DNA from: Shewanella denitrificans OS217 | Lineage (GTDB): Bacteria; Pseudomonadota; Gammaproteobacteria; Enterobacterales; Shewanellaceae | NCBI RefSeq assembly: GCF_000013765.1 | Contig: NC_007954.1 | Coordinates: 558,001 to 622,000, forward strand | DNA: 64,000 nt | Direction of reading: 5' to 3' | Shown here: piece by piece, positions 27,353 to 35,681 of the stretch | Position numbering within the stretch: position 1 is the first letter of the stretch | Layout: each line of letters starts with the position of its first letter | Program-made: the position numbers and the translations under genes | The notes under the pieces: generated by a model | Told to the model about the DNA's origin: nothing | Database searches by the model: none | What the model saw: the letters and a program-made list of their open reading frames with translations, nothing else

Positions 27353-27655
27353 GTGAATAACCACTTATCGCTGTCTGGGACGATAACCCGTTCAAGACGC
27401 TTTGAAAGTCCAAGTGGCATTGCTCATGTAGTGGTGACATTGGAACATAAATCTCAGCGGTATGAAGTAGATATGTTGCGAAACGTCTACTGCCTAATCC
27501 AAGTGATATTGAGTGGTCCACGCTTTAACAGCGTAGCAGATGAATTAAAAGCAGGTATGCAGGTTGAAGTAGAAGGGTTTCTTTCACTACAACAAGGGCG
27601 AAATGGACAAAACCGTTTGGTCTTGCATGCTGAAAATGTCGAATTGAAAACTTAG
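27353..27655 (+). CDS. priB: Primosomal replication protein N, PriB
   Basis: Single-stranded DNA-binding OB-fold dimer that helps PriA restart stalled replication forks. The 100-residue GTG-start product has the family pattern NHLSLSGTITRSRRFESPSGIAHVVVTLEHKS and ends with the GRNGQNRLVLHAENVEL strand. It sits between rpsF and rpsR, its conserved gammaproteobacterial and betaproteobacterial location. It is 8 bp from rpsF and 12 bp from rpsR. Confidence 0.95.
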   Translation: MNNHLSLSGTITRSRRFESPSGIAHVVVTLEHKSQRYEVDMLRNVYCLIQVILSGPRFNSVADELKAGMQVEVEGFLSLQQGRNGQNRLVLHAENVELKT

Positions 27656-27667
27656 GAGACTGTCAAC

Positions 27668-27895
27668 ATGGCACGTTATTTCCGTCGTCGCAAGTTCTGC
27701 CGTTTCACCTCTGAAGGTGTTGCAGAAATTGATTACAAAGATATCGTTACTTTAAAGAACTACATCACTGAAAGCGGCAAGATTGTTCCTAGCCGTATCA
27801 CTGGTACTAGTGCTAAATACCAACGCCAACTAGCTCGCGCTATCAAGCGTGCTCGTTATCTTTCTCTACTGCCATACACTGATTTACATCAGTAA
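27668..27895 (+). CDS. rpsR: 30S ribosomal protein S18
   Basis: Small-subunit platform protein binding S6. The 75-residue basic protein has the S18 signature IDYKDIVTLKNYITESGKIVPSRITGTSAKYQRQLARAIKRARYLSLLPY and the N-terminal FRRRKFCRF with one conserved cysteine. It is in the expected order. Confidence 0.98.
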   Translation: MARYFRRRKFCRFTSEGVAEIDYKDIVTLKNYITESGKIVPSRITGTSAKYQRQLARAIKRARYLSLLPYTDLHQ

Positions 27896-27935
27896 TCGCA
27901 GTATTAATTCCTAATCGAATATAGAGGATTTGATA

Positions 27936-28388
27936 ATGAACGTTATTCTACTTGATAAAATTGCAAACTTAGGCAGCTTAGGCGACCAAGTTTCTGTTAA
28001 AGCGGGTTATGCACGTAACTTCCTTTTACCATTTGGTAAAGCGGTTGTTGCCAACGCAGCAAACGTAGAAGTATTTGAAGCTCGTCGTGCTGAATTAGAA
28101 GCTAAATTAGCTGCTGAATTAGCCACTGCGACTGCACGTGCTGAGAAACTAGCTGCACTAGAAGCTGTTGTTATCGCTTCTAAAGCTGGTGATGAAGGTA
28201 AGTTGTTCGGTTCAATTGGTAACCGTGACATCGCTGATGCAGTAACTGCAGCTGGCGTTGAACTTGCTAAATCTGAAGTACGTCTACCATTAGGCGCATT
28301 GCGCACTACTGGTAACTTCGAAGTTGAAGTACAAGTACACACTGAAGTTAAAGCTGTAGTTAAAGTTACTGTTGTTGCAGAAGCTTAA
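27936..28388 (+). CDS. rplI: 50S ribosomal protein L9
   Basis: Large-subunit protein with two globular domains joined by a long helix. The 150 residues begin MNVILLDKIANLGSLGDQVSVKAGYARNFLLPFGKA, the L9 signature, followed by an alanine- and glutamate-rich linker helix. ATG 27936 is used because it gives the conserved N-terminus and has GAGG nine bases upstream; the TTG at 27930 would add two residues. Confidence 0.97.
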   Translation: MNVILLDKIANLGSLGDQVSVKAGYARNFLLPFGKAVVANAANVEVFEARRAELEAKLAAELATATARAEKLAALEAVVIASKAGDEGKLFGSIGNRDIADAVTAAGVELAKSEVRLPLGALRTTGNFEVEVQVHTEVKAVVKVTVVAEA

Positions 28389-28410
28389 TTACCTTTAGCT
28401 CCAAAAGAAA

Positions 28411-28436
28411 ACACCGCCAAATGGCGGTGTTTTTTT
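28411..28436 (+). terminator. Terminator of the rpsF-priB-rpsR-rplI operon
   Basis: ACACCGCC (28411-28418) and GGCGGTGT (28423-28430) around AAAT, followed by T6. Confidence 0.92.
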
Positions 28437-28460
28437 ATGCCTAAATTCTAGCGGCTAAGC

Positions 28461-28736
28461 TTAGCGATTCAACTTACCAATGTGGGTGAGTTGGGCTGGG
28501 CCATTGAGCGGCTTATAAACATCTACCATAGTTGGATAAACCGTACTCCCAGGTACCACGACTTCAGCATTACAGAAAAATGAATAGTTCGTTCCTGACA
28601 CAACTTGGCTAGCCACAGCCACGGGTGAATATTTAACCCCAACAAAATGTTCCATCGCATCGGCAAATGCAGCCTTGGCTTCTGGATTAATTTCACTGGT
28701 ATAAGGTCCGAACGCGCCTAGCATTTGATTTGACAT
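28461..28736 (-). CDS. Stefin/cystatin-like small cytoplasmic protein
   Basis: A 91-residue protein without signal peptide. The centre reads SQVVSGTNYSFF (Gln44 to Phe53), which matches the cystatin papain-inhibitory motif QxVxG followed by TNY as in animal stefins. It lies after a helix-like segment (residues about 18-31) and before a strand ending in VDVYKPLNG, which parallels stefin VFKSLPG. An N-terminal glycine pair region (LGAFG) is in the expected first-contact position. Such proteins bind C1-family cysteine proteases; the target here is unknown. The gene stands alone, convergent with rplI. Confidence 0.75.
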   Translation of the reverse strand: MSNQMLGAFGPYTSEINPEAKAAFADAMEHFVGVKYSPVAVASQVVSGTNYSFFCNAEVVVPGSTVYPTMVDVYKPLNGPAQLTHIGKLNR

Positions 28737-29307
28737 GGTATTACTCCATTAAATTTACTATCCATGATTTGCACATGTTGCCACGTGCTTTTTGGCTTGC
28801 ATCACGCTCATCAAGCCCAGATAGAATCTAGTCATAGCTTAAGATAACGGCAATGTTGACCCAGCATAAAAAGCCTAAAATCATGCGATCTGTTGAGTTG
28901 CCATACGCGATTCTTGGGACCAAAGTAGGGTAGTTCAGCGTTTGATGTCATTAAGGTTACAGTTTGCTTGTGGGCATCTGGTTTGCCCATTACTATGCTC
29001 TGTTGACATCCGTTATGAGGTTAGTGTCTCGATTGGTGGCGACTATTGTTCTTTTCTGTAAGAAGGTATCCCTACGGACTCAGGTGTAGCATCCCCGCTG
29101 CTTAATTCAAGAGCTAGACTCGACCATTTAGCCAACCCCCTTCCATTGACTTCAGTGTTACCTTTCAGCTTTAATCCACTGGTATTAATTGGACTTTTCA
29201 TTGTTTAATTTTGGATTGAGTTTTATTACGTTTTTTGCCCCAAAGCTTGTTTGCAAGATGTCCAAACTTAGTTTGGATCAAAGTCGCAGGGTTCCACTCT
29301 GCACTGG

Positions 29308-29343
29308 CCAAGAGGGGAAAACAACAGCATTCTCCCCTCTTGG
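29308..29343. repeat. 11-bp inverted repeat in the palindrome-rich region
   Basis: CCAAGAGGGGA (29308-29318) is the exact reverse complement of TCCCCTCTTGG (29333-29343), with a 14-base A-rich spacer. There is no T run beside it, so it does not look like a terminator. Confidence 0.75.
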
Positions 29344-29362
29344 AACACCCCTGTGCCGCCCG

Positions 29363-29493
29363 CGAAGTTGTTGATCCTCATATTCACCTAAAAATACCTA
29401 ACGGCTCGACAGCACATCCATGTGCCCAACGAGCCTTAACCATCATCCCTGATGGTTTCACGGGATTTTTAGGTGAATAAATCGGCAACTTCG
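29363..29493. repeat. Nested palindromic element with a predicted three-way-junction fold
   Basis: Four nested or adjacent pairings are exact. The outer stem is CGAAGTTG (29363-29370) with CAACTTCG (29486-29493). A 15-bp stem pairs TATTCACCTAAAAAT (29381-29395) with its complement at 29465-29479. Inside are a GGCTCG/CGAGCC arm (29403-29408 with 29430-29435) capped by GCACAT/ATGTGC, and a CCATCA/TGATGG hairpin (29440-29445 with 29450-29455). Together they form a stem leading to two side arms. I know of no named element with this exact design. Confidence 0.8.
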
Positions 29494-29614
29494 AGGGTAA
29501 TGGGTGCAACCTGTGAGAGTATTATTAGGCTTAACATAGGCATGGGACTAGATTTTAAGAGCTAAAAGATTGCACGAATGCTAAAAAGGTGAACCATGAG
29601 TGTTTGCGAGAAGA

Positions 29615-29637
29615 CCGTCCATCCCATGGACGGGATG
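29615..29637. repeat. Overlapping palindromes (REP-like unit)
   Basis: CCGTCCAT (29615-29622) pairs with ATGGACGG (29626-29633). Overlapping it, CATCCC (29620-29625) pairs with GGGATG (29632-29637), so two alternative hairpins share the same bases. A further copy of CATGGACG follows at about 29649. The pattern resembles short repetitive extragenic palindromes; copy number elsewhere is unknown. Confidence 0.6.
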
Positions 29638-29794
29638 TTCGAGCCCTCATGGACGAGTTTACGGCGTGTCGACGAGTGAATACCATGGCAAGCCAGTATG
29701 CAGGAATGTCATCAACTGGCTTTTTGAGGCAAGTTCAGTCTAAATTTTCTAGCTCACTTCTGTCCAAAAGTCAGTTGCTATGATTCCAAGCAAT

Positions 29795-29830
29795 AAAAAA
29801 GCCGCCAGCACGTTAGTGTTGGCGGCTTAA
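29795..29830 (-). terminator. Terminator of the S46 peptidase gene
   Basis: GCCGCCAGCAC (29801-29811) and GTGTTGGCGGC (29816-29826) form an 11-bp stem with one G-U pair and loop GTTA. On the minus strand it is followed by T6, the complement of 29795-29800. Confidence 0.88.
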
Positions 29831-29849
29831 GTTGTAGCAAAAAAAGGGA

Positions 29850-32045
29850 TTAGTTACGCACTAATTCAAGCTCTGCGATTAAGTTGTCGGCATTGTCCAC
29901 TTCATCCATCATCCACAGAATGTAGCGAAAATCCACGTGAATGGCGCGGGTGATGGTGGGGTTGAAGAACCAATCTTTAGTGATGGCTTCATAGGTGGAA
30001 TCAAAGTTTAGTCCTACTAAGTCACCCTTGGCATTAAATACCGGTGAACCTGAATTACCCCCAGTGGTGTCCACGCTAGACAAAAAGTTAACGGGTACTG
30101 AACCAAATTTACCGGCTTCGTCAAGGCATGAGAATAAACGGCAGATCCAAGTACCCAGCTCTGGGTATAGGTTTTCAACCTCATGGCTGCCATAGCGTTT
30201 GGCGTTAATGGCATCAACTAACTTGCTCGGCGCGTTAAATGGCTCAACACCGGTATGTTTAGCCACTATGCCTTCTAGGCGGGTGAAGGGCTGCTTGTAT
30301 AACGCATCTTTAGATTGATAACCATCAACCATGCCGTAGGTGATCCTCAAGGTGCCGTTGGCATCGGGATACACGGGCCAGTTGTTAGCTTGGTTGTAGG
30401 CGATAACAGCTTTCATGTAGGCAGGGCGCGCGACTGATAACTCACCCTCTAAGCGTTTTTCGGCTTTTTCTTGAGCCATGTTGGCATCATATAGCGCTAC
30501 AGCAAGGGCGATAAAAGGATCGCTACTGGCTTCAAAGGCTGCAGTGTCGGCATTCATCCATGCTAAACGCTTGGCTTGGTCGTTAAGCTCAGTTGCCTGA
30601 TAGAAGCTGGCAAGTTTAGCGTCAAGCTGCGCTGGGGATGTGATCCCTAAGGCCTTATCAAGTGCAGCTTCTTTTAACGGTTGGGCTAAGTAAGCGTTTA
30701 AGTCTTGTTGCCATAACATCTGATCAACACTGGCTTCAAAGCTGCTGTCGATGCGCTCAAGCTTGGCGGTAAACATTTTCATATCACGCTCTTGGTAGCC
30801 TTGCTCGCGCTTGTCGTCACTCTTTTGCTTTTCTTTCGCTAAGCGATATAAGCTTTTTGCCGCATCTAATAAGGCGCTTGATTGGGCGTTGCTAAAATAA
30901 TAGCTGCCTTGAAGCTGTTGATGCTGAGTGCTAAGTAGGCTTTGCAATTCAGTGACTAAGGCTTGGTTGGCGCCTTTATCTTGCTTTAACCAGGCAAGGA
31001 AATCATTTTCACGAGCCTGCTTAATTCCCACGATATCAGTGGCTTTAAAGCCATCTAATAGACCGTTAAGCTTTTTCATGCGGTTTTCCATGGATGCCAT
31101 GGTACCGGCATATTTGATGGCGACATCTTTGTTGCCCGCACCCATGGCTTTGATCGTGTCTATCTGTAATTGATAGCGGCTAGCATAGGTGGGGTAGAGC
31201 CAATCGCTGGCAAACTTAAGTTCGCTGGTCATGCGGTAGCGGCTGGTTGAACCTGGGTAGCCCGCCACAAATACGCCGTCGCCTGCTTTAACGCCATCGG
31301 CATTCACTTTGACAAAGCTTTTAGGGGTAAAAGGCACATTGTCTTTTGAATAGGTGGCCGGCTTGCCGTCTTTGCCCACATAAGCGCGTAGGAAAGCGAA
31401 GTCGCCTGAGTGGCGTGGGTATTCATAGTTATCTATGTCGCCGCCGTAGCCGCCAACGCTTTCAGGTGGCGCATACACTAAGCGTACATCACGAATGATA
31501 AGCTGCTTGGTAAGGTAAAACTCTAAGCCATTATGGAAGCTATTGACTTCACAGCGATAATTATCATCGGCTTCACAGTCTTTAACTAAGGCTTTGCTGT
31601 TGGTTTGGATATCTTCATAGCGCGCTAATGGGTCGGCGCTTAAATTTGCCATCACTTGCTTGGTGACATCGGTCACGGCTTCTGTGATGTATAAACGCTC
31701 ATTAGGGCCGGCCGAAGGCTCATCGGCTTTTGTTTTGGCTAGAAAGCCATTTTCTAGATAGTTGTGCTCTGATTTACTGTTATATTGTATCGCTCTGTAG
31801 GCGCAGTGATGATTTGTCACAACTAGGCCTTGGGGGGAAACAAAACTGGCAGTACAATAGCCGAGGCTGACGACAGCATTCATTGGGTATTGACTCAAGT
31901 CTGCCAATTGTTTCGCTGGAATTTTAATGCCGTGTTGTTCGAGTTTGTCAGCAATGGAAGGCATTTGATAGGGTTGCCACTGGCCTTCATCGCCATAGGC
32001 GAAACCAGAGGACAGCACTAGGGCTGCAACGAGTGCAATACGCAT
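29850..32045 (-). CDS. S46-family dipeptidyl-peptidase, probably DPP11 type
   Basis: Secreted or periplasmic serine exopeptidase that removes dipeptides from peptide N-termini. The 731 residues have a signal peptide (1-18, ending FAYG) and the chymotrypsin-like S46 motifs: VVTNHHCAY with the catalytic His at 79 or 80, GGDIDNYEYPRHSGDF with the family Asp region, and TTGGNSGSPV with Ser665. Ser683 lies 18 residues after the nucleophile. That is the spacing of the residue reported to separate DPP7 (Gly) from acidic-residue-specific DPP11 (Arg or Ser). The DPP11 call is therefore family knowledge plus inference. The size of about 700 residues is typical. Confidence 0.87.
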   Translation of the reverse strand: MRIALVAALVLSSGFAYGDEGQWQPYQMPSIADKLEQHGIKIPAKQLADLSQYPMNAVVSLGYCTASFVSPQGLVVTNHHCAYRAIQYNSKSEHNYLENGFLAKTKADEPSAGPNERLYITEAVTDVTKQVMANLSADPLARYEDIQTNSKALVKDCEADDNYRCEVNSFHNGLEFYLTKQLIIRDVRLVYAPPESVGGYGGDIDNYEYPRHSGDFAFLRAYVGKDGKPATYSKDNVPFTPKSFVKVNADGVKAGDGVFVAGYPGSTSRYRMTSELKFASDWLYPTYASRYQLQIDTIKAMGAGNKDVAIKYAGTMASMENRMKKLNGLLDGFKATDIVGIKQARENDFLAWLKQDKGANQALVTELQSLLSTQHQQLQGSYYFSNAQSSALLDAAKSLYRLAKEKQKSDDKREQGYQERDMKMFTAKLERIDSSFEASVDQMLWQQDLNAYLAQPLKEAALDKALGITSPAQLDAKLASFYQATELNDQAKRLAWMNADTAAFEASSDPFIALAVALYDANMAQEKAEKRLEGELSVARPAYMKAVIAYNQANNWPVYPDANGTLRITYGMVDGYQSKDALYKQPFTRLEGIVAKHTGVEPFNAPSKLVDAINAKRYGSHEVENLYPELGTWICRLFSCLDEAGKFGSVPVNFLSSVDTTGGNSGSPVFNAKGDLVGLNFDSTYEAITKDWFFNPTITRAIHVDFRYILWMMDEVDNADNLIAELELVRN

Positions 32046-32198
32046 GTTTTTTCCTTATTGTTATTAGCTGTAGTCCGTAAAAACGGTTGGCGCTAGCCAT
32101 TCGCTCAAATAGCATGAATAGCCATTGCCTAAAAAGGTAAGCTTGACCCGAGTGTTATACCATATTTTGTTATTAGTCGTTGTAAATTGGGAGTAGGA

Positions 32199-33605
32199 AT
32201 GTCACAGCAAGGTGCTTTTAAGCCCAAAAAGAAGCCAAGAGATGCACAAATCGACGCGCTTAAACTGCCACCCCATTCCATAGAGGCTGAGCAATCAGTG
32301 CTCGGCGGTTTGATGTTAGATGCAGAGGCTTGGGATAGAGTGACCGAAGCCGTGGTGGCTGAAGATTTTTATTCTCGTTCGCATCGAATGATTTTTGCGG
32401 CCATGAACCGTTTAGTGGAAACTGGCCAACCGATAGATTTGATCACAGTTTCTGAACAACTTGAAATTGAAGATCAGCTGGAAGACGCTGGCGGCTTTGC
32501 CTACTTAGGTGAAATCGCTAAAAACACCCCCAGTGCCGGCAATATCGTGTCTTACGCCGAGATTGTGCGTGAGCGCGCCGTGGTACGTGAGATGATCCAT
32601 GTGGCTCATGAAATCGCCGATGCGGGTTATCACCCAGAAGGTCGCGACTCTAGCGCGCTATTAGATTTGGCCGAAACCAAGGTCTTCAAAATCGCCGAGA
32701 AGCGCACCAATGCTAACGAAGGCCCCGAGGGCATCAAAAGCATTCTAGAAAAAACCGTCGACCGTATCGAAAAGCTCTATAACAACCCCCATAACGGTGT
32801 TACTGGGGTATCCAGTGGTTTTGGCGATTTAGATAAGATGACCGCAGGTTTCCAGGGCGGCGATTTGATTATTGTGGCGGCCCGTCCTTCTATGGGTAAA
32901 ACCACCTTCGCGATGAACTTGTGTGAGCAAGCGGCGATGAATGAAGACAAGCCTGTGCTTATTTTCAGCCTCGAGATGCCTTCAGAACAGATCATGATGC
33001 GTATGTTGGCCTCACTGGGCCGAGTGGATCAAACCAAAATTCGTACCGGTCAGCTGGACGATGAAGATTGGGCGCGGGTATCATCGACCATGGGTATCAT
33101 GCTTGAACAAGGCAAGATGTACATAGACGATGGCTCAGGCTTAACCCCAACAGATGTGCGCAGCCGTGCAAGGCGTATTGCCCGTGAGTATGGCGGTTTG
33201 TCTATGATCATGGTGGATTACTTGCAGTTGATGCAAGTGCCGTCGTTATCGGATAACCGTACCTTGGAAATCGCCGAGATTTCCCGCTCCCTTAAGGCAT
33301 TGGCGAAAGAGTTAAATATTCCTGTTATTGCCCTGTCGCAGCTTAACCGCTCCTTGGAGCAAAGGGCCGATAAACGCCCGATTAACTCGGATTTGCGTGA
33401 ATCGGGTTCTATTGAGCAGGATGCCGATTTGATTATGTTTATTTATCGTGATGAGGTCTATCATGATGATTCTGAAGACAAAGGCACGGCAGAAATTATT
33501 ATTGGTAAGCAACGTAACGGCCCTATTGGTCGAGTGCGATTGACCTTCCAAGGCCATTATTCGCGCTTTGATAATTACGCTGGCCCTCAGTTCGAAGAAG
33601 ACTAA
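32199..33605 (+). CDS. dnaB: Replicative DNA helicase DnaB
   Basis: Hexameric 5'-3' helicase at the replication fork. The 468-residue protein has the N-terminal helical domain (LPPHSIEAEQSVLGGLMLD), a linker, and a RecA-like C-terminal domain with Walker A ARPSMGKTTFA, Walker B SMIMVDYLQLM and the DnaB motif SQLNRSLEQRADKRP. No intein interrupts it. ATG 32199 is chosen, with TAGGA just upstream, over a TTG at 32187. It precedes alr, as in many gammaproteobacteria. Confidence 0.97.
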   Translation: MSQQGAFKPKKKPRDAQIDALKLPPHSIEAEQSVLGGLMLDAEAWDRVTEAVVAEDFYSRSHRMIFAAMNRLVETGQPIDLITVSEQLEIEDQLEDAGGFAYLGEIAKNTPSAGNIVSYAEIVRERAVVREMIHVAHEIADAGYHPEGRDSSALLDLAETKVFKIAEKRTNANEGPEGIKSILEKTVDRIEKLYNNPHNGVTGVSSGFGDLDKMTAGFQGGDLIIVAARPSMGKTTFAMNLCEQAAMNEDKPVLIFSLEMPSEQIMMRMLASLGRVDQTKIRTGQLDDEDWARVSSTMGIMLEQGKMYIDDGSGLTPTDVRSRARRIAREYGGLSMIMVDYLQLMQVPSLSDNRTLEIAEISRSLKALAKELNIPVIALSQLNRSLEQRADKRPINSDLRESGSIEQDADLIMFIYRDEVYHDDSEDKGTAEIIIGKQRNGPIGRVRLTFQGHYSRFDNYAGPQFEED

Positions 33606-33694
33606 CTTACATTGCATTAATGGAACCACTGGCTGCCAATGTTATAGCAAGGCAGCCTAGTTGATATTTTTGCTCCTTAATAGAAGGCGTAGCG

Positions 33695-34786
33695 TTGAAA
33701 CCTTTTCCCCGCGCAGAAATCAGCCGCAAGGCATTGCAAGCTAACTTGGCTCGCATTCGAGAATTAGCCCCGCAGAGTAAAATCATGGCTGTGGTGAAGG
33801 CGAATGGCTATGGCCATGGTTTATTGAATGTGGCTAACAGTGTGGCCACTTATGATCAAGGCGCCGATGGTTTCGGCTTGGCGCGATTGGAAGAAGCCTT
33901 AGAGCTTAGAAGTGGCGGCGTTAATGCAAGGCTATTGTTACTCGAAGGCTTTTTTAGGGTCACAGACTTACCCTTATTGGTGCAACATCATATCGATACT
34001 GTGGTGCACCACGAATCACAAGTGGAGATGTTAGAGCAGGCTGAACTCACTACGCCGGTTACCGTATGGATGAAAATCGATACTGGCATGCACAGGTTAG
34101 GCTTTAGTTTGGCTCAGTTTGACGCCATTTATCAGCGCTTGCTGGCATGTCACAACATCGCTAAGCCGATACACTTGATGACGCACTTTGCTTGTTCGGA
34201 TGAGCCTGATAACAGTTTTACTCAAGCGCAAATCGATGCATTTGAAAGCGTGACAGCCTCCCTTGACGGGGACAGAAGTCTTGCCAACTCTGGAGGAATG
34301 CTTTTTTGGCCTCAGAGTCAACGAGACTGGATCCGTGCTGGTATCGCACTCTATGGGGTGTCGCCTATGGTGGGGGATAAAGGCGGTAATCATGGTTTAG
34401 TGCCAGCAATGGAGCTTAAGTCTCAGTTGATTTCGGTCAAAGATCATCAGGCGGGTGACAGTGTCGGTTATGGGGCTTTTTGGCGAGCCCGCAAAGATAC
34501 CCGCATCGGCGTGGTCGCCATAGGTTATGGCGATGGCTACCCAAGACATGCCCCAGAGGGCACGCCTGTGTGGCTCAATGGCCGCAGGGTGCCTATCGTT
34601 GGCCGCGTGTCTATGGATATGTTAACCGTTGATTTAGGTTTAGATTCCCAAGATAAAGTGGGTGATGAAGTTCTACTCTGGGGTAGCGCACTGGCGGTGG
34701 AAGAAGTGGCAGACCATATTGGCACCATAGCCTATGAGTTAGTCACCAAGTTAACCCCTAGGGTTGCAGTAGCCTTACTGCCTTAG
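33695..34786 (+). CDS. alr: Alanine racemase
   Basis: PLP-dependent enzyme that supplies D-alanine for peptidoglycan. The 363-residue protein has the PLP attachment motif MAVVKANGYGHG with Lys35 and a C-terminal domain with IGYGDGYPR and GRVSMDMLTVDLG. The catalytic tyrosine region is ALYGVSP. It uses a TTG start (33695), with GAAGG about seven bases upstream. It follows dnaB by 89 bp and is likely in the same transcript. Confidence 0.95.
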   Translation: MKPFPRAEISRKALQANLARIRELAPQSKIMAVVKANGYGHGLLNVANSVATYDQGADGFGLARLEEALELRSGGVNARLLLLEGFFRVTDLPLLVQHHIDTVVHHESQVEMLEQAELTTPVTVWMKIDTGMHRLGFSLAQFDAIYQRLLACHNIAKPIHLMTHFACSDEPDNSFTQAQIDAFESVTASLDGDRSLANSGGMLFWPQSQRDWIRAGIALYGVSPMVGDKGGNHGLVPAMELKSQLISVKDHQAGDSVGYGAFWRARKDTRIGVVAIGYGDGYPRHAPEGTPVWLNGRRVPIVGRVSMDMLTVDLGLDSQDKVGDEVLLWGSALAVEEVADHIGTIAYELVTKLTPRVAVALLP

Positions 34787-34872
34787 TATCGGGTGTTGTC
34801 TATTGACGCTCCCGCTTATGGAGCAGATAAATAATACTATGGGTATAAGTCTGTTTAAACTCTGGCTGGATG

Positions 34873-35340
34873 TTACTCTTCGTCGAAACAAATTTCGATA
34901 TAGGCATTACCGGCGGCATGACTGAAAGGCATAAGGATTTTTTTGCCTTTGGCTTTATGTGAAATGCTGTGGTTTTTACCTACGACTACCGCTGGGGTCG
35001 CCATATCGAAATCATAGCCTTTATCGCTGAGTAAATTTTTAGCGCCACCTGTGACCATGTTGGTGATTTCGCCCACCAAATCACTGACATCCTCGTTCAA
35101 GAAGTCTGGTTTTTCACCTAGCATCTTGTCCATGATCTCTAAAATCAGCCCTTGCTCGAAGGTGATTGAAAGTGAGCCCTTGGTCTTAGGCCCCACCATG
35201 CCCATAAGCCCTGAAATATCACCCTTAGCTAAATTATGGGTCTTTACTTGGGGCTTTCCAGGGGTGAGTTGCATGCTGGCCATGGTCGAAATCACGTTCA
35301 ACAAAGAGGCTAAAAAGGGATTAATAAATTCAACATTCAT
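34873..35340 (-). CDS. cheX: CheX-type chemotaxis phosphatase
   Basis: CheC/CheX-family protein expected to dephosphorylate CheY-P. The 155-residue form from ATG 35340 begins MNVEFINPFLASLLNVISTMA, as CheX proteins do, and contains the active-site helix DVSDLVGEITNMVTGGAKN with the conserved Glu and Asn of the E-x(2)-N motif. A longer reading from 35406 adds 22 residues unlike the family. It stands alone beside alr, away from any chemotaxis operon. A second CheC-like domain occurs in the window at 42781-43776. Confidence 0.87.
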   Translation of the reverse strand: MNVEFINPFLASLLNVISTMASMQLTPGKPQVKTHNLAKGDISGLMGMVGPKTKGSLSITFEQGLILEIMDKMLGEKPDFLNEDVSDLVGEITNMVTGGAKNLLSDKGYDFDMATPAVVVGKNHSISHKAKGKKILMPFSHAAGNAYIEICFDEE

Positions 35341-35681
35341 GCAAAAAAATATCCTTAAATTCAGAAATCCTGAGGAGTGGGTCTGCCTCAAAATATAATA
35401 ATTCACTGGTGAGTATCACACTTATTCATCTTAGATGACGCAGAAATAATTGATAGTCATTTCCCGATAAATAAATCATATATTCTTGAGTATGGTTGTG
35501 ATTACTTTTTTATTCAACATCTTAGTCATATGCTAGTTAATTATGCAGATTGCGCATATTGGCTCTCAGGTATGTTTAAACTGCGATAATATTTAACGAT
35601 ATGCTCATGCCTAGGTATAATGCCGCTCAGGATATTTATATACGGTGAGATGCCTCGCTGTAACATCAAAGGTAGCTTAGC
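35341..35681. promoter_or_regulatory. Intergenic region with promoter for the MaoC-type gene
   Basis: TTAACG (35593-35598) and consensus TATAAT (35616-35621) are 17 bp apart, ahead of the TTG start at 35682. The rest of this AT-rich, 341-bp divergent region shows no further gene or palindrome I can support. Confidence 0.55.

Larger units (their letters stand above)
28737..29849. other. 1.1-kb stretch without a supported gene, rich in palindromes
   Basis: Short ORFs occur in several frames (for example 29235-29480 plus and 29589-29783 plus), but none has a family match I can name or a convincing ribosome-binding site. The left half (28740-29230) shows no clear structure. The right half contains three separate palindromic units listed below and then the terminator of the S46 gene. 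The layout suggests a non-coding repeat element or the remains of a mobile element. Confidence 0.6.

Noticed and set aside
29235..29480. 81-residue plus-strand ORF in the palindrome-rich region
   Set aside because: It runs straight through the nested inverted repeats and has no ribosome-binding site or family features. Its open frame is probably a by-product of the repeat.
32199..33605. Intein in dnaB
   Set aside because: The gene is of normal length and all helicase motifs are continuous.
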